From Nitrosomonas aestuarii (GTDB taxonomy: Bacteria; Pseudomonadota; Gammaproteobacteria; Burkholderiales; Nitrosomonadaceae), in the NCBI RefSeq assembly GCF_003046585.1, contig NZ_QAAE01000003.1:124001-188000 (forward strand): a stretch of DNA of 64,000 nt. Reading direction: 5' to 3'. The stretch's first letter is position 1, and every line of letters begins with the position of its first letter. Below the pieces are notes generated by a model. That model was not told the DNA's origin. It was given only the letters and a program-made list of their open reading frames with translations, and did no database searches. This document shows, piece after piece, positions 35,660 through 45,042 of the stretch. The translations under genes were made by a program, and so were the position numbers.

Positions 35660-36068
35660 ATGAAATCAATTTTTGTGTTGCCGAGTGGGCGTTCAGGTAG
35701 CAGTTACCTTACACATTTTTGTTAAAAATAATATTCCAAGTTGCTACAGTATACATGAACCTTATTTTACTGCCGGCAATCCTGTTCTTTTTGGTGAAGC
35801 AATAGCCTGGATACCCGGGAGGAGGATGAAAAATTATTATCCTTTTTGTGGCGGAAGAAAACATTTATTACAAATATCAGACAATCGATTTATTTTGAAT
35901 CAGATCATGCTTTTTTAAAAGCTTGTCAGCGTCACGCACCCATTTTCTGGTAATAAGCCTGATTTTAGTCATTTGGTGCGTGATCATCGCTATGTGACGA
36001 AAAGTGAATATATTCGCGAACGATTGGTTCAGCGATTTCGATTTCGCTTCTCTTTCGCTTACATCTAG
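35660..36068 (+). pseudogene. Sulfotransferase-family pseudogene with several frameshifts
   Basis: It begins MKSIFVLPSGRSGSSYLTHF, a sulfotransferase 5'-PSB loop (PSGRSGSS binding PAPS), then shifts frame near 35720 to continue KNNIPSCYSIHEPYF and GEAIAWIPGRR. A second shift near 35880 gives YFESDHAFLKACQRHAPIF, and a third near 35945 gives KPDFSHLVRDHRYVTKSEYI, where HLVRDxR is the 3'-phosphate-binding motif. A TAG ends it at 36066. The fragments are collinear with a sulfotransferase of about 130 or more residues. It cannot be translated as one protein. The stretch 36069-36285 shows nothing further. Confidence 0.7.
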
Positions 36069-36285
36069 GCGTGCCGAACTGAAGGCGAATCTGTGCACCA
36101 ATAAAACGCCGTTCGCGGGCAAGGCGGTATTGAGTGACGTTGACTTGACACAATGCAAACAGATTTTGGCAAGAATGTCGCAACAACGCAGGTCAAGGTT
36201 CGAACAGCCGACCTACAGCAATTACAGATGGATAAACACTTTATTCAATTTAGAATGATTGTTTGTTTCTTGATGAAAAAGATAT

Positions 36286-37596
36286 TCATTGGCCATCGAC
36301 AAATTGATAGCCTGTTGCGTCGTCTTGCTCTACTTTTTCGACTTTCCAGATATGCCACTGTGCCAGACTGTTTTTGCCATTGTCACGAACAAACTGATAT
36401 TGGTCTAATGTGCTTTCAAAAACTTTATCATCCCGAACAGCCTTTTCCATCCTTGAATTTAAAACAGTACGCGCATCTTCAACTTCATGCCTGTTCAGCA
36501 GAAACAACAACCAGTATTTAAATGAAGCGTTTTCACGGCGATCTGTTTCGAAATGTTGACTTGTGTCGTCTATTAACCAATCAACAATCGACCGGGCATC
36601 TTTACCGATCGTTTTGAAACCATCGTTAAAATACTGAGCCGAGGTGAGTGGAAAAGTCAGGTATATATTAATTCCATCCAAGTCGCTTCCGCCGTAAGTA
36701 ATGAGTTGCGGATTTACGGAAGCATCGCTCAGAAACAGTGTCGGTCTGTGTTTGGGAGGAAAAATGCGCTTAATCTGGTTAATCAGAATTAATGCATTTG
36801 ACCAGTCACCAGCAAAGAAAACAAAGTCAATCTTGAGTTCTCTGAGTGTTTCGGCAGGCGGCACTGCCATATTAGTCGACCACATAACAACTTTGCCGTG
36901 ATTCGCCTGCGCCCACTGAACAAACCTGGATGCCAGATACTGGGAATAAACTGGATTATGTTTATCCTCTACGACCCACAAAACTGAATGGTTATGCTTG
37001 AGGGCAAATTGCCCGGCTTCAGCTGCCTGCTTGTCATCCGTAGGCCACAAACGAAATACCGGTTGATAATCTTCGGATGATTCATTATCCATTTGGTTGC
37101 CTGGAATTAAATGCGGATTGGTTTCCAGGGTGAGAATGGCAGGGATGGGCGGACGGGCCTGTATCAGATAGTTAGGTAACGCTGCCTTTGTCTGCGTGCT
37201 CTTAACATGTCCTATTACCATCAGCGTATCATCACGCTTTGCAAGATCATCTGAAATTTGCCGTGCTTTGGCAGGTTCGCCCTCGTCATCTACGCACTTT
37301 GCTTTAACAGGTACATTGTTAATGGTTTTATCTGCAATCTGAATGTCTCCGTTATTACAAGGTTGCTCGCGAAAGCCCTCAAACACATCGGCAATCACTT
37401 GATCATTTTTATGATCACCTACAAGATAAATATAATAACTGTCTGCGCCAGTCCACCAATCGGTAATTCGGCTCACAAGAATAATGCCTATCACTGCGGA
37501 AACAATGGGTATGACTACAAAATTTCGCAGTGGTACCAGCAGCAGACGGCATAATAAAACTGCAAAAAGCTTAGTGTCTGAAACTGTTTTTTTCAT
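36286..37596 (-). CDS. Membrane-anchored type 1 periplasmic-binding-like protein
   Basis: 436 residues. A hydrophobic stretch (about 23-44, RNFVVIPIVSAVIGIILVS) anchors it in the inner membrane; the rest looks like a LivJ-type two-lobe ligand-binding domain, with YYIYLVGDHKNDQVIADVFEGF, CVDDEGEPAKARQISDDLA, VIGHVKSTQTKAALP and DFVFFAGDWSNALILINQI. No ABC permease or ATPase lies nearby, so it is more likely a sensor or scaffold than an importer component. A C-terminal helical part of about 80 residues is unassigned. The ligand is unknown. Confidence 0.65.
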   Translation of the reverse strand: MKKTVSDTKLFAVLLCRLLLVPLRNFVVIPIVSAVIGIILVSRITDWWTGADSYYIYLVGDHKNDQVIADVFEGFREQPCNNGDIQIADKTINNVPVKAKCVDDEGEPAKARQISDDLAKRDDTLMVIGHVKSTQTKAALPNYLIQARPPIPAILTLETNPHLIPGNQMDNESSEDYQPVFRLWPTDDKQAAEAGQFALKHNHSVLWVVEDKHNPVYSQYLASRFVQWAQANHGKVVMWSTNMAVPPAETLRELKIDFVFFAGDWSNALILINQIKRIFPPKHRPTLFLSDASVNPQLITYGGSDLDGINIYLTFPLTSAQYFNDGFKTIGKDARSIVDWLIDDTSQHFETDRRENASFKYWLLFLLNRHEVEDARTVLNSRMEKAVRDDKVFESTLDQYQFVRDNGKNSLAQWHIWKVEKVEQDDATGYQFVDGQ

Positions 37597-37872
37597 TCAG
37601 AAGTCATCCTTCATTGATTGATCACTGCGAATACAAAATTATTATGCATTTTAACAAGTAATTATTCTGGATTCTTTGTCATTGTAAACCTGAATCAGAA
37701 TAATGCGTTTGATTTGGTTGTTGGGAATGGGAGTAACCTTGGTTTTTTGTCCAGTCAGAAGTCTGCTTCTGCACAGATAAAAAACGGCGGGCGTATCAAT
37801 CTCATCAGTATCGGTATAATTTAACGGGTGGGTGTAGAATCCAGAAAAGCTGTCTTCAAGTTGGTTTTCATA

Positions 37873-38670
37873 CTAACCGCCATGTGCAAAATCGGCGAAA
37901 AGTTCCATTCCGCCGTCTACAAAAATTGTTTCGCCGGTGATGTAATCAGCTTCATCAGAGGCGAGCCAGGTAACAGCTGCGGCAATGTCTTCTACTTTTC
38001 CGGGACGGCCGTAAGGAATTTTGCGCATGATTTTTTCTTTCTTCTCAGGATCCCGGAAGTTTTCGATATTTATAGCGGTTTTAACCGCACCGGGAGCGAC
38101 AGCGTTGGCACGAATTTTATACGGAGCCAGTTCCTGAGCGACAGTTTTCATTAACATGGCAGAACCGGCTTTAGCGGCACAATAATTGGCCCGTCTGCTC
38201 CATGGAATGTTCTGGTGCACTGAGGTAATAAATATCATCACGCCTGGTGAATGGTTGCTGTCGTCCGAATACCGGTTCATGAAAATACGGGCAGCTTCGC
38301 GCGCGCACAAGAAATGACCGGTTAAATCAACATCAAGTACCGCGTTCCAGTCAGCCAGCGTCATATCCACGAAATTACGGTCTTCTTGCCTGCCCGCATT
38401 ATTGACAAGTACGTCAAGACCGCCAAATTGCTCAGTGATTTCAGAGAACATGTTTACCACTTCATCTTCCCGACTGATATCCGCCTGAATTTTTGTAGCG
38501 CGACCGCCTTTTGCTTTAATTTCATGGATAACTTTCTCTGCTGCTTCTTTTTTGTTAAGGTAGTTAACGACGACATGGCTACCCTCGCAACCGAAACGCA
38601 AAGCGATTGCTTTTCCAATGCCAGATGCAGCACCTGTTATCAATACAATTTTGTTTTTAAGTGATTTCAT
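37873..38670 (-). CDS. Short-chain dehydrogenase/reductase (glucose 1-dehydrogenase-like)
   Basis: 265 residues of the classical SDR family: cofactor motif TGAASGIGKAIAL, NNAGRQED, catalytic Ser region IFITSVHQNIPW and YxxxK as NYCAAKAGS, then the C-terminal ETIFVDGGMELF. It closely resembles proteins annotated as glucose 1-dehydrogenases. It lies 29 bases after a GH15 glycosidase gene on the same strand; glucose released by that enzyme would be a plausible substrate, though this is inference. Confidence 0.85.
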   Translation of the reverse strand: MKSLKNKIVLITGAASGIGKAIALRFGCEGSHVVVNYLNKKEAAEKVIHEIKAKGGRATKIQADISREDEVVNMFSEITEQFGGLDVLVNNAGRQEDRNFVDMTLADWNAVLDVDLTGHFLCAREAARIFMNRYSDDSNHSPGVMIFITSVHQNIPWSRRANYCAAKAGSAMLMKTVAQELAPYKIRANAVAPGAVKTAINIENFRDPEKKEKIMRKIPYGRPGKVEDIAAAVTWLASDEADYITGETIFVDGGMELFADFAHGG

Positions 38671-38699
38671 TTGCGCTTGTGAATGGAAGCTGCCGTTGT

Positions 38700-40532
38700 T
38701 TATGACATATTGTCTTGCGTGAGGAGTAACCGAAGCTGATATGCGGCGCTTATCAATCCGAGGTGTGTAAATGCCTGCGGGAAATTACCCAGTTGTTCGC
38801 CATTTAAACTGATCTGCTCGGAATATAATCCAAGATGATTGGCATATCCCAGCATTTTTTCAAAACAAAGAATGGCTTTTTCCAATTGTCCCGATTTGGC
38901 TAGACATTCAATGTACCAGAACGAGCACATGGAAAATGTGCCTTCGTCGTCAGAGAGGCCATCGCTCGCGCCATTGCTCAGTTTGTAACGGTATACCAGC
39001 GAATCAGTTACCAGTTCTTTTTCTATGGCGCGCAGTGTCGATATCCAGCGCGGCTCTTTCGGACTCAGCATACGCACCAATGGAATAAGCAGCGCGGATG
39101 CATCAAGCGTGGTAGCGCCGCGATACTGTACAAACGCCCCCAGTTCAGGATTCCAGAAATTGTTGAACACGTCGTTGAAAATATCGTCTCTTGTTTGTCG
39201 CCATCGTTCAAGTGGCGCGGGAAATGCGCGATTTTCCGCAATCCGTATACCTCGGTCAAGTGCCACCCACGACATCACTTTTGAAATTAAAAATTCTCTC
39301 TTTTCGTCGCGCACTTCCCACATGCCGTGACCTTTTCTTTTCCAGTGTTGACAAACATAATCGATAAACTTGATCAGACTCAACCAGAAATCATAGCTGA
39401 TAGGTTCGGCGTTTTTGTTATATAGATAAATGGTGTCGATCAACTCGCCAAAAATATCGAGCTGAAATTGGTTGAATGCATCATTACCCGCACGCACGGG
39501 ATCAGAACCCTGGTATCCCTCGAGATGAGGAATGGTAACTTCTTCAAGATTGATTGTGCCGTCTATACGGTACATCAGTTTAAGTGCTTCTGCTGTATCA
39601 ATTTCCAGGCTGCGTTGCTGTATCCATGCGATGAATTTTCGAGCTTCATCAGCATAACCAAGCCGTAAAAAACTGTACATGGTAAAAGCTGCATCTCTGA
39701 TCCATGTATATCGGTAGTCCCAGTTTCTTTCGGCACCGATACGTTCCGGCAGACCTAAAGTGGCGGCTGCTATTGGTGATCCATACCGGCATGAAGTGAG
39801 CAACTTAAGGGTAATCGCCGAGCGGTTGACGATATCCCGCCATCTTCCGGTATAGGTTGATTTATTTGTCCAATTACGCCAGAAGTGAATCGTATTTTCA
39901 AAGCTTTGATTTGCATAATACTCGAGGCTTTTAGATTTGTTTGATTCTGAATGCTCCGTGTTGGCGGATACAAGTGCAAAATTGATTTCATCTCCTGCAT
40001 TCAAACAGATTTCAGTCGTTAAACTGGCGCCTTCCATCTTAAAATCGAGATTACATAACAGATGGCATGTGTTTGCTTCCGGTCCTTTACTCCGCATGAC
40101 GAGATGATCGTCTTCTTGTTCTAAATTAAATTCGTATTTTCCATATTCAAAACGTGGCCTTAGTTCAACGCGGATGTTCAAGTTGCCTTTAATGACTTTA
40201 AGTTTTCTTACTAAGATAAATTGATTTTCTTCTTCTTCCAATGGCATAAAGTCGGTCAGTTCCGCAATCCCTACGTTAGTGAGGTAGCGCGTCAATAATA
40301 TGGCAGTATCGGGTAAGTAGAGCTGTTTGTGGTTTACCTGCTCGCATTCTACTTCAATTGAAAAGAAACCGCCTTTTTCCCGATCCAGTAACGCACCAAA
40401 AATGGTTGGAGAATCAAAACGCGTATAGGATAGAAAATCGATCGATCCTTGCTTCGACACCAACGCTGTCGTGTTTAAATTTCCAATTAACCCATAATCC
40501 TCGATAAGCGGATGTTTTTTAGAATTTTCCAT
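38700..40532 (-). CDS. Glycoside hydrolase family 15 protein (trehalase/glucoamylase-like)
   Basis: 610 residues from the ATG at 40532 (a start at 40547 adds five). The N-terminal beta-sandwich region (LIEDYGLIGNLNTTALVSK, SIDFLSYTRFDSPTIFGAL) precedes an alpha/alpha barrel with the GH15 segments RNWDYRYTWIRDAAFTMY, MWEVRDEKREFLISKVMSWV and DEGTFSMCSFWYIECLAKSG. Such proteins hydrolyse alpha-glucosidic bonds; the long bacterial group includes trehalases. No signal peptide, so cytoplasmic. It is the first gene of a pair with the SDR dehydrogenase. Confidence 0.88.
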   Translation of the reverse strand: MENSKKHPLIEDYGLIGNLNTTALVSKQGSIDFLSYTRFDSPTIFGALLDREKGGFFSIEVECEQVNHKQLYLPDTAILLTRYLTNVGIAELTDFMPLEEEENQFILVRKLKVIKGNLNIRVELRPRFEYGKYEFNLEQEDDHLVMRSKGPEANTCHLLCNLDFKMEGASLTTEICLNAGDEINFALVSANTEHSESNKSKSLEYYANQSFENTIHFWRNWTNKSTYTGRWRDIVNRSAITLKLLTSCRYGSPIAAATLGLPERIGAERNWDYRYTWIRDAAFTMYSFLRLGYADEARKFIAWIQQRSLEIDTAEALKLMYRIDGTINLEEVTIPHLEGYQGSDPVRAGNDAFNQFQLDIFGELIDTIYLYNKNAEPISYDFWLSLIKFIDYVCQHWKRKGHGMWEVRDEKREFLISKVMSWVALDRGIRIAENRAFPAPLERWRQTRDDIFNDVFNNFWNPELGAFVQYRGATTLDASALLIPLVRMLSPKEPRWISTLRAIEKELVTDSLVYRYKLSNGASDGLSDDEGTFSMCSFWYIECLAKSGQLEKAILCFEKMLGYANHLGLYSEQISLNGEQLGNFPQAFTHLGLISAAYQLRLLLTQDNMS

Positions 40533-40547
40533 AATGCGTTCTGCCAA

Positions 40548-41104
40548 ATCGTTTCTGATACAAAGGGTACGATTGATCGGGTTTTGAATTTTGATTGCGT
40601 GGTGAATTTGTTGAAAATGAAAAGGAATGATTCACCATACACCGATATCCGAATGCTGCCAAGACAGTCATTTTGTTTTGTTAAATAAAATACTTGCGAT
40701 TAGGCAACCGATTCTGTATAAAGCGCATAGCTTCTGTTGGGAAAAAGCATCAGCATTATTATAGCGAGCAGACTGTTGAATAATTGTCTGAGTTGCCTTT
40801 GTAATGATAAGGATAACCTAAATATGTATTTCTCAGATATTAACTTCACATTTTAACGTGTTTTTGCCAAATGTATGTTGCTTTAATATGTTTGTTAACA
40901 ATGCATTAACTATCGATTGTTATGACCTGACGTCAAGAATATGCGTTTATTCACCGACCGATTTCGAAGAAGATCTGAACAGCATTCAGATCAGAAGGAA
41001 AATAAATATGGATCAGAATGCAAGAAGTTTATTTAACTGTGGTTTTTCTCACATCGGTGTAACTTTCCACTTCGGTAATATCAAACTTTTTCAAGGAATT
41101 CAGT
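40548..41104. other. Gene-free divergent region before the CheY-like gene
   Basis: This region lies between the GH15 gene (minus) and the CheY-like gene (plus) and is AT-rich. A short frame starting at 41009 (MDQNARSLFNCGF..) has AAGGAAAA before it and ends at 41118, overlapping the start of the CheY-like gene; it might be a coupled leader peptide, but only 36 codons long. TCAAG near 40932 and CCGAT near 40959 recall flagellar sigma-28 elements, but with the wrong spacing. Confidence 0.35.
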
Positions 41105-41506
41105 ATGCTCAGCGATAACATGAAATTCTTGGTTATAGACGATTTTTCGAACATGCGTGAGTATGTTAAAAATCTCTTAAAAGAAATTGGCTGTTTAAAT
41201 GTTGATGAAGCTGAAGATGGGCTGGTTGCACTACAAAAATTACGCACGGGTAAATTTGACTTTGTTATTTCGAGTTGGCGAATGCCCAGCATGGATGGAC
41301 TCACGATGTTACAGAATATACGGGCTATAGCTGAATTGAGGAATATTCCTATTCTTATGGTGGTGGCTGAAATAAATAAAAAGCATATTGTTGATGCAGT
41401 TCAAGCAGGTGCTAACGGTTTTCTGGCAAAGCCTTTCACTGCCCCCATTCTTCTTGAGAAATTAAATTTGATTGCTAAGAATAATAAAAGCAGTGCATCA
41501 GTCTAA
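41105..41506 (+). CDS. CheY-like receiver protein lacking the phospho-acceptor Asp
   Basis: 133 residues, a single receiver domain that aligns without gaps to CheY numbering. The acidic pair Asp12-Asp13 (LVIDDFSNM) and Lys109 (FLAKPF) are kept, but position 57 is Ser (FVISSWRMPSMDG) where CheY has Asp, and position 87 is Val (LMVVAE) where it has Thr. The normal phosphorylation site is therefore gone. AAGGA lies at the right distance before the ATG. No flagellar or chemotaxis genes are in the window. It may act as a phosphorylation-independent receiver. Confidence 0.88.
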   Translation: MLSDNMKFLVIDDFSNMREYVKNLLKEIGCLNVDEAEDGLVALQKLRTGKFDFVISSWRMPSMDGLTMLQNIRAIAELRNIPILMVVAEINKKHIVDAVQAGANGFLAKPFTAPILLEKLNLIAKNNKSSASV

Positions 41507-41877
41507 CTGGCCGTCAAAAATAATTACGAGGCAGGTAGGGAAGGCGAAAACAGGTGAAATTACTGCATGCAGATTTTGAACGGCAGGAAGTCGGTCCAAA
41601 AAATGAGGTGCATAACATGTCGAGTAAAAATCGGTGTTTGTGTAAAATAAGTGAGTGATTTGGGTCCGTTTTTTAACGTAGCAGCGGCAACGCAGGTAGT
41701 TTTCCAGCAACCTGCCAGGTGTTTTTTGATTATGAACTAACGATGTTGTAAACGAAAAAACGAGTGGCTGTCCGCTCCTTACATAATGATCTCCGTGTAG
41801 CGTAAATTGGATATGATCCAGATAGTTTTATTGCAAGTACTTAGTGGCATAGTGTCAATTAATATATACTGATCCGA
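41507..41877. other. Gene-free region with a diverged copy of the dispersed repeat
   Basis: No gene is supported here. At 41681-41714 the sequence reads GGCAACGCAGGTAGTTTTCC, close to the complement of the repeat at 50046 (GGCAACGCAGATAGTTTTTC), so it is a third, inverted and imperfect copy of the element described at 35563. Confidence 0.5.
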
Positions 41878-42789
41878 ATGAAGAGCGTCATTCCAAAAAC
41901 GTTTGTAAAAATCGCAACGCTCGCTGTACTAGTATTATTTAGCGGTTGTAGCATAGTACGATTGGGATATGATCACGGACCACAATTGACTTGGTGGTGG
42001 CTTGATAGTTATGTCGATTTTGACCGTACACAAAAGCCGCATGCTAAACAGGCTATTCGGCAATGGTTTGACTGGCACCGCATCGAGCAACTCCCTGAAT
42101 ACGCGAACTGGCTGTCAGTAGTGCGCAGCCGGATCAGCGATCCGCTGACATCTGAGCAGGTTTGCGGCTGGTCCGAGAAACTGCAAGACATCATCGCACC
42201 GGCCTTCGATTACGCAGTGCAGTTGAGTACACCGCTAATATTGAGCTTGGGTGAGACACAGCGGCGCTATCTGGAAAAACGTTATACAAAAAGTAATAAT
42301 AAATTACGCCGCAAATATCTGCAACCGGATCCAAAAGATCGATTGAGTGCCGCTATCAAACGTACTGTTAAACGCATCGAAAATATTTATGGTGTTATTG
42401 ATGAAAAACAACGCAATCTGATCATTGCCGGCATCGAAACCTCGCCTTTCAATCCCGAATTTTGGCTGTTTGAGCGCCAACGCCGGCAACAAATCACGCT
42501 GTCAATCCTGCAGCAACTCACCAAAGAACCTGTATCGCAAGAACAGGCAGCTGTTGAGCTTCGCCAGCTGGTAAAACACACCTATCATTCCGATGATCCG
42601 AACTACCGTATTTACCAGAAGGAAATGGCTGAACACACTTGTGATTTTATCGCGCGGATCCACAACACCACCACGCCAACTCAGCGTCGGCATGCACACG
42701 ATAAACTCAAAAACTGGGAAACTGATTTGCGTGCGCTTACTGGCGATAGCTTGCTGGTTGATACTCAATTATTCAATGCACTGGAGTAA
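41878..42789 (+). CDS. DUF6279-family lipoprotein
   Basis: 303 residues. The N-terminus is a lipoprotein signal with lipobox LFSGCS (Cys about 24). The mature part fits the DUF6279 pattern: VRLGYDHGPQLTWWWLDSYV, PHAKQAIRQWFDWHR, LPEYANWL, and a helical C-terminal half. The family is widespread in proteobacteria and is unassigned in function. It stands alone on the plus strand with no clear Shine-Dalgarno sequence. Confidence 0.82.
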   Translation: MKSVIPKTFVKIATLAVLVLFSGCSIVRLGYDHGPQLTWWWLDSYVDFDRTQKPHAKQAIRQWFDWHRIEQLPEYANWLSVVRSRISDPLTSEQVCGWSEKLQDIIAPAFDYAVQLSTPLILSLGETQRRYLEKRYTKSNNKLRRKYLQPDPKDRLSAAIKRTVKRIENIYGVIDEKQRNLIIAGIETSPFNPEFWLFERQRRQQITLSILQQLTKEPVSQEQAAVELRQLVKHTYHSDDPNYRIYQKEMAEHTCDFIARIHNTTTPTQRRHAHDKLKNWETDLRALTGDSLLVDTQLFNALE

Positions 42790-42852
42790 CGGTGGCAGTG
42801 GCGCGTTCCAGCAGGGCAGGGCGCCTCGCGGGGGGCAGCTGTTTGACTTTGG

Positions 42853-43095
42853 CTAAACTGATTTCCTGGTTTGGGTCTGAGCAAGGCCATGAATAAGTGA
42901 TGGTAGATTAGGACTATATTGCAAAGCTTCATCCCATTGCACTCGGATTGCTTCCAGTTCTTGGTTTAAATTGTAGGAATTTTTTAAAATTGACTACATG
43001 TTCAATATCCCTTCATACTCTTCCAACGCAGCTAACCAGTCCTCTGAAATATAGTATTTTTTCTCATTTTTGGTATTTGATTCTAGCTTGTCGCA
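42853..43095 (-). pseudogene. Possible gene remnant with internal TAG
   Basis: One minus-strand frame runs between a TAA at 43096 and a TAG at 42853 with a single TAG at 42994. It reads SNTKNEKKYYISEDWLAALE, EYEGILNM, stop, then NSYNLNQELEAIRVQWDEAL and QYSPNLPSLIHGLAQTQTRK. Composition and helix pattern on both sides look coding, but no family is recognised. The remainder of 42790-43475 holds only the palindrome at 43362. Confidence 0.35.
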
Positions 43096-43361
43096 TTATA
43101 TTTAAGAATGCGTAAGGCAAGTGTTTGTGAATGTGACAGATAACGAATTGAGAATAACTATCGGAATAAAAAAAGATCAAAAGATAAAAGCAGGATTCAT
43201 CAGACTCCGGAGATAAAACACATGATATGACTCGTGATTTTATATCTATGGTTTTGCGTTTCCTAAGGGGAGGTGATGCAGTAGTGAAGTGTCGATGAAT
43301 CTATAGTTTATATAGATTAAACTTTGTTATGGATTTGTAGTTTTTACTTGATTAAGGTAAA

Positions 43362-43392
43362 AATGGGGTCACACAAAAAATCTGACCCCATT
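43362..43392. repeat. Palindrome AATGGGGTCA / TGACCCCATT
   Basis: Perfect 10-base inverted arms at 43362-43371 and 43383-43392 enclose an A-rich 11-base loop. The arm is identical to the two direct copies at 13720 and 13754, so this is a dispersed REP-like unit. Confidence 0.75.
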
Positions 43393-43475
43393 GGCTCTTA
43401 TGTATGTTTTTGCAGCATATCGTTCTGACTGTTAAGCAATAACGATAAATTGTACAAAAAACATCCAGGCTATTA

Positions 43476-43628
43476 TCAGTCTTCAGGAAGTGCGTTACGA
43501 CCTTCAGCTGGTTTGCCTTCATGTGTTGTACCATAACCTTCAGATTGAGCACTCTCTGGTGCAGAAGGTCCACCACAAGCAACCAATGTCAGCGCGAATA
43601 TAATTACAAAAATTGATGAAAGTTTCAT
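43476..43628 (-). CDS. Small lipoprotein, 50 aa
   Basis: The peptide starts MKLSSIFVIIFALTLVACGG, a compact lipoprotein signal with Cys at position 18 (lipobox LVAC), followed by a short polar, Ser/Glu/Gly-rich tail ending NALPED. It is too short for a domain. A longer frame back to 43703 has no reasonable signal-peptide spacing. The mature lipoprotein has only about 33 residues; its role is unknown. Confidence 0.55.
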   Translation of the reverse strand: MKLSSIFVIIFALTLVACGGPSAPESAQSEGYGTTHEGKPAEGRNALPED

Positions 43629-43755
43629 TGTTTGTAGCCTTGTTAATAGAAATTTATAAAAAAGTATTACCTTACTACTCTTATTTAAGTGTTGCATGTG
43701 CACTATAACATGATATGTGCGGGATGTTTTATCAATTCTGTTTAGATGTACTTTG

Positions 43756-45042
43756 TCAGATTACATAAAAATCCAGGTATGTGAGGTTCAGGCCTGGTGT
43801 TAGTTGTGCAAATTGCTCCGCATTTGCAGCGCCTGTAGCGTCAGAGTCATAATAGAGCTCACCTGTTTGCGCGTTGTAAATAATCATGTCTGTTGCATCG
43901 CGTGCTTCAGTACCTGTAGTAAAGTCGGATGAGCGCAATCTGCCCAGATCCAGATTGTCAAACACGCTATCATCAAGAATTATTTTGTCGTAAGCATGTT
44001 TGAAATCAGTAATCGTATCTACTGCACCAATAAAAGGCGCGTCGAATACAAAATAATCGCGCCCGGGCCCGCCGGTGAGAATGTCGGCATCATCGCCGCC
44101 GAATAACATGTCCATACCGCTGCCGCCATCAATTTGGTCGTTTCCGGCGTGACCCAGAAGTAAATCATTACCACGAAGTCCCAGAAGTTCATCATTATTA
44201 ACAGTACCTGTCAATCTGTCAGAACTTGATGTGCCGGTTATTGTATTCAATTTTGGTTCTGGTAGTGGCTGAGGTATTGGGTCGGGGACAGGTGCCGGTG
44301 CCGGCTGAGGTGCGGGGTTGTCGTTACCGTAAGCTGGATCTATTAAATCAAGTTTCAGATTGCGACTGTCGATGCTAATAACCTGACTGGTTGTCGCAAT
44401 TTCGTTACCGGAAAAATTGACTGTATAATTTCCTGGGATTAACTCCAGGCTATATCCGCCAGCTTGATTAGTGGATGTTGTATTGACTGTACCAGTACTA
44501 TTGTTTTTGGCAGTAATAGTGATATTACCCAGTCCTTCATGAATATCATAATGTTGATCGCTATCCCGGTCATCAAAAGCTACTCCGGTCAGGAATGAGT
44601 TTGATGCTGTGCGCGCAAAGTTCTGTGTTACAAAAGCACCTTCGAATCGCTGAAATTCACCCACTTCGAATCCTACGCCGATTTCCCTAAAGGAACCATT
44701 GAGTATATTTGCCCGATGACCTGCAGAGTTCATAAGCATGGTATGTAACTGCTGCACTTCGTCAGCCAGGCCGGCAGGCCCGCGTGTACTCATCCAGGCA
44801 ATATTTTCACCCCAGGTCCAGGAACCTGAAAAGCTGTATCCTGCAGCGGTCATTCGATCACCCGGATTGGACCCGCCGAGACCTGTATGTGAAAAAGTAT
44901 CCGTTGCAATCATCCAGGAACTGTGTGCCTCGGATGACTCGTTGAGATCACTGTTAAAAGCAAGTGGCTGAGTCCCCGTTTTGCTGCGCTCTGCATTAAT
45001 AAGTTCCAGCATAAACTGTTCATAAATAGTTGCCTGTGACAT
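43756..45042 (-). CDS. CAP-domain protein with RTX calcium-binding repeats
   Basis: 428 residues. Residues about 8-145 are a CAP/SCP domain ([48 protein letters not shown]) holding the usual His/Glu pocket. About 150-225 is a carboxypeptidase-regulatory-like or Cna-B-like beta domain ([20 protein letters not shown]), then a Pro-rich linker, and about 270-350 RTX nonapeptides ([30 protein letters not shown]). There is no signal peptide, and the C-terminus is a typical type I secretion tail, so it is probably exported by a type I system not present here. AGGAG precedes the ATG by about 14 bases. Confidence 0.85.
   Translation of the reverse strand: MSQATIYEQFMLELINAERSKTGTQPLAFNSDLNESSEAHSSWMIATDTFSHTGLGGSNPGDRMTAAGYSFSGSWTWGENIAWMSTRGPAGLADEVQQLHTMLMNSAGHRANILNGSFREIGVGFEVGEFQRFEGAFVTQNFARTASNSFLTGVAFDDRDSDQHYDIHEGLGNITITAKNNSTGTVNTTSTNQAGGYSLELIPGNYTVNFSGNEIATTSQVISIDSRNLKLDLIDPAYGNDNPAPQPAPAPVPDPIPQPLPEPKLNTITGTSSSDRLTGTVNNDELLGLRGNDLLLGHAGNDQIDGGSGMDMLFGGDDADILTGGPGRDYFVFDAPFIGAVDTITDFKHAYDKIILDDSVFDNLDLGRLRSSDFTTGTEARDATDMIIYNAQTGELYYDSDATGAANAEQFAQLTPGLNLTYLDFYVI

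Noticed and set aside
37618-37824. Plus-strand frame of 68 codons between two minus-strand genes
   Set aside because: No Shine-Dalgarno sequence and no recognisable pattern; likely chance.
40932-40966. Flagellar sigma-28 promoter before the CheY-like gene
   Set aside because: TCAAG and CCGAT elements are present but about five bases too far apart.
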